Origin: Leclercia adecarboxylata | GTDB taxonomy: Bacteria > Pseudomonadota > Gammaproteobacteria > Enterobacterales > Enterobacteriaceae | Direction of reading: 5' to 3' | NCBI GenBank assembly: GCA_002360945.1 | Contig: DERO01000036.1 | Span: forward strand, 1 to 27,330 | DNA length: 27,330 bases | Part shown: piece by piece, positions 26,097-27,330 of the stretch | How positions within the stretch are numbered: position 1 is the stretch's first letter | Layout of the letters: each line of letters begins with the position of its first letter | Notes under the pieces: model-generated | What the model was told of the DNA's origin: nothing | What the model saw: the letters and a program-made list of their open reading frames with translations, nothing else | Databases searched by the model: none | Position numbers and translations under genes: made by a program

Positions 26097-26642
26097 TTAG
26101 GCTTTTTCTACCTGGGCAAAGTCCAGTTCTACCGGGGTCGCACGACCGAAGATAGAAACGGAAACTTTCAGGCGGGACTTCTCGTAGTCCACTTCTTCAA
26201 CCACGCCGTTAAAGTCAGCAAACGGACCGTCATTAACACGAACCATTTCACCCGGTTCAAACAGCGTTTTAGGACGCGGCTTATCACCAACCTGCTGCAG
26301 GCGGTTCATAATCGCATCAACTTCTTTGTCGCTGATTGGCGCCGGACGGTCAGACGTGCCGCCGATAAAGCCCATTACGCGCGGTACGCTGCGCACTAAG
26401 TGCCAGCTTGCATCGTTCATCACCATCTGAACAAGCACGTAACCCGGGAAGAATTTGCGTTCGCTTTTGCGACGCTGGCCGCCACGGATCTCGACCACTT
26501 CTTCGGTCGGAACCATAACTTCGCCAAACAGCTCTTCCATATTGTGTAATTTGATATGCTCACGCAGCGACGTTGCTACGCGGCCTTCAAAACCGGAAAA
26601 CGCCTGAACGACGTACCAGCGCTTTTTAGGGGCTTCAGACAT
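26097..26642 (-). CDS. nusG: Transcription elongation and termination factor NusG
   Basis: NusG binds the beta' clamp helices, suppresses pausing, and uses its C-terminal domain to contact Rho or ribosomal S10. The 181 residues equal E. coli. The NGN domain begins [17 protein letters not shown] and includes [10 protein letters not shown]. The KOW domain (about 125-181) includes [21 protein letters not shown]. It starts one base after the secE stop, a conserved operon arrangement. Confidence 0.99.
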   Translation of the reverse strand: MSEAPKKRWYVVQAFSGFEGRVATSLREHIKLHNMEELFGEVMVPTEEVVEIRGGQRRKSERKFFPGYVLVQMVMNDASWHLVRSVPRVMGFIGGTSDRPAPISDKEVDAIMNRLQQVGDKPRPKTLFEPGEMVRVNDGPFADFNGVVEEVDYEKSRLKVSVSIFGRATPVELDFAQVEKA

Positions 26643-26643
26643 C

Positions 26644-27027
26644 TCAGAACCTCAGGCCAGTGATAAAGGATACCAGGCGAACCAGAATACCATCCAGTCC
26701 CCACAGGATCAGTGACATTACAGCGGTAACCGCAGCTACAATCAGCGTGGTGTGCAATGTTTCCTGGCGAGTCGGCCAAATGACCTTACGGACTTCGGTT
26801 CTCGCTTCGCGGGCAAAAGCGACGGTCGCTTTACCTTTGGTCGTCAACAGCGCGACACCACCCGCTGCAGCAATCAGAATTACCACTGCCAGCGCGCGTA
26901 GCGGCAGCATCATGTCGCGATAAAGGTAGTTGCCAACGATTGCCACGATCAACAATACGGCTACCACTACCCATTTCATCGCTTCCAGGCCGCGCCCGCT
27001 CCCTTGAGCTTCGGTATTCGCACTCAT
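26644..27027 (-). CDS. secE: Preprotein translocase subunit SecE
   Basis: SecE clamps SecY in the inner-membrane translocon. The 127 residues equal E. coli SecE, the three-helix form. Hydrophobic segments are at about 19-36, 45-62 and 93-125. The essential cytoplasmic amphipathic helix lies between the second and third segments ([19 protein letters not shown]). It is the first gene of secE-nusG. A candidate -10 CATAAT (27150-27155, minus strand) lies upstream without a convincing -35. Confidence 0.98.
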   Translation of the reverse strand: MSANTEAQGSGRGLEAMKWVVVAVLLIVAIVGNYLYRDMMLPLRALAVVILIAAAGGVALLTTKGKATVAFAREARTEVRKVIWPTRQETLHTTLIVAAVTAVMSLILWGLDGILVRLVSFITGLRF

Positions 27028-27060
27028 AAACCAACCTGTCAGAAGTATTCTACAAACATT

Positions 27061-27084
27061 TTCACCCCGCGATAGCGAGGCGAA
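27061..27084 (-). other. Hairpin in the secE leader
   Basis: In the minus-strand RNA, UUCGCCUCGC pairs with GCGGGGUGAA (plus coordinates 27075-27084 and 27061-27070) around loop UAUC, giving ten pairs with two G-U wobbles. It lies 34 bases before the secE start and has no U-tract, so it is not a simple terminator. Function unknown. Confidence 0.6.
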
Positions 27085-27200
27085 CCAAACCGAAATGCTC
27101 TGTTGCGTTTCGGACTAAAACGCCCTCTTCAGAGCCTGTCTCAGCAATGATTATGACAAATAAAATCACTGATGAGCCAGGTTCTGGTTCGAAAGCGTGC

Positions 27201-27227
27201 AAAAAGGGCATCAAATGATGCCCTTTT
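27201..27227 (-). terminator. tufB terminator
   Basis: AAAAGGGCATCA (27202-27213) and TGATGCCCTTTT (27216-27227) are perfect reverse complements. In the minus-strand transcript the stem ends in a run of U, giving a strong intrinsic terminator 31 bases after the tufB stop. The A/T runs on both sides also allow reading from the plus strand. Confidence 0.92.
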
Positions 27228-27257
27228 CATGCGCATTGCGTCAAATGTTATCAGCAA

Positions 27258-27330
27258 TTAGCCGAGAACTTTAGCAACAACGCCCGCGCCAACAGTACGG
27301 CCGCCTTCACGGATTGCGAAGCGCAGACCA
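27258..27330 (-). CDS. tufB: Elongation factor Tu, C-terminal end (partial)
   Basis: Only the last 23 codons and stop lie in the window; the gene continues past the right edge. The translated end GLRFAIREGGRTVGAGVVAK followed by VLG is the conserved C terminus of EF-Tu, which brings aminoacyl-tRNA to the ribosome. The name tufB rests on its place upstream of secE-nusG, as in E. coli. The final residue is Gly. Confidence 0.96.
   Translation of the reverse strand, partial: GLRFAIREGGRTVGAGVVAKVLG

Overview
The window is a housekeeping stretch of an enterobacterial chromosome. Gene order and protein lengths match the Escherichia coli rrnE-purHD-hupA-hemE-thi-rpoBC-tufB region almost gene for gene, read here in the reverse direction. 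It is not E. coli K-12. The zraP-zraSR genes that lie between purD and yjaH in K-12 are absent, and a two-gene PTS unit sits between thiH and rpoC where K-12 has other genes. The GC-rich codon use and these differences suggest a relative such as Enterobacter, Leclercia or Lelliottia; the genus is an inference.

Layout. Positions 1-141 hold the P1 and P2 promoters of a ribosomal RNA operon that reads leftward out of the window. Divergent from it, with a PurR operator between, is purH-purD (383-3280, +), the last steps of IMP synthesis plus glycinamide ribonucleotide synthetase. On the minus strand follow nudC, hemE, nfi, yjaG, hupA and yjaH in transcription order (7678 down to 3324). Divergent from nudC are rsd (anti-sigma 70) and, behind a TPP riboswitch, the overlapping operon thiC-thiE-thiF-thiS-thiG-thiH (8510-13874). 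A small unit of PTS enzymes IIB and IIA without a membrane IIC component lies at 14167-14793. A REP pair and a strong two-way terminator separate it from the convergent rpoC.

From 14938 to the right edge all genes are on the minus strand. They are the transcription and translation cluster tufB (only its last codons are in the window), secE-nusG, rplK-rplA, rplJ-rplL and rpoB-rpoC. The known control points can be read: the promoters in front of rplK and rplJ, the long rplJ leader, the attenuator between rplL and rpoB, and the tufB terminator.

Most of the window is ordinary, highly conserved core genome. The only accessory-looking segment is about 13.9-14.9 kb, with the orphan IIB-IIA pair and an imperfect inverted repeat over its likely promoter. 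Other points worth a look are a perfect DnaA box in the rrn/purH control region, a C-tract/G-tract stem upstream of hupA, and several unassigned leader or intercistronic hairpins. No mobile element, CRISPR array, tRNA or broken gene was found.
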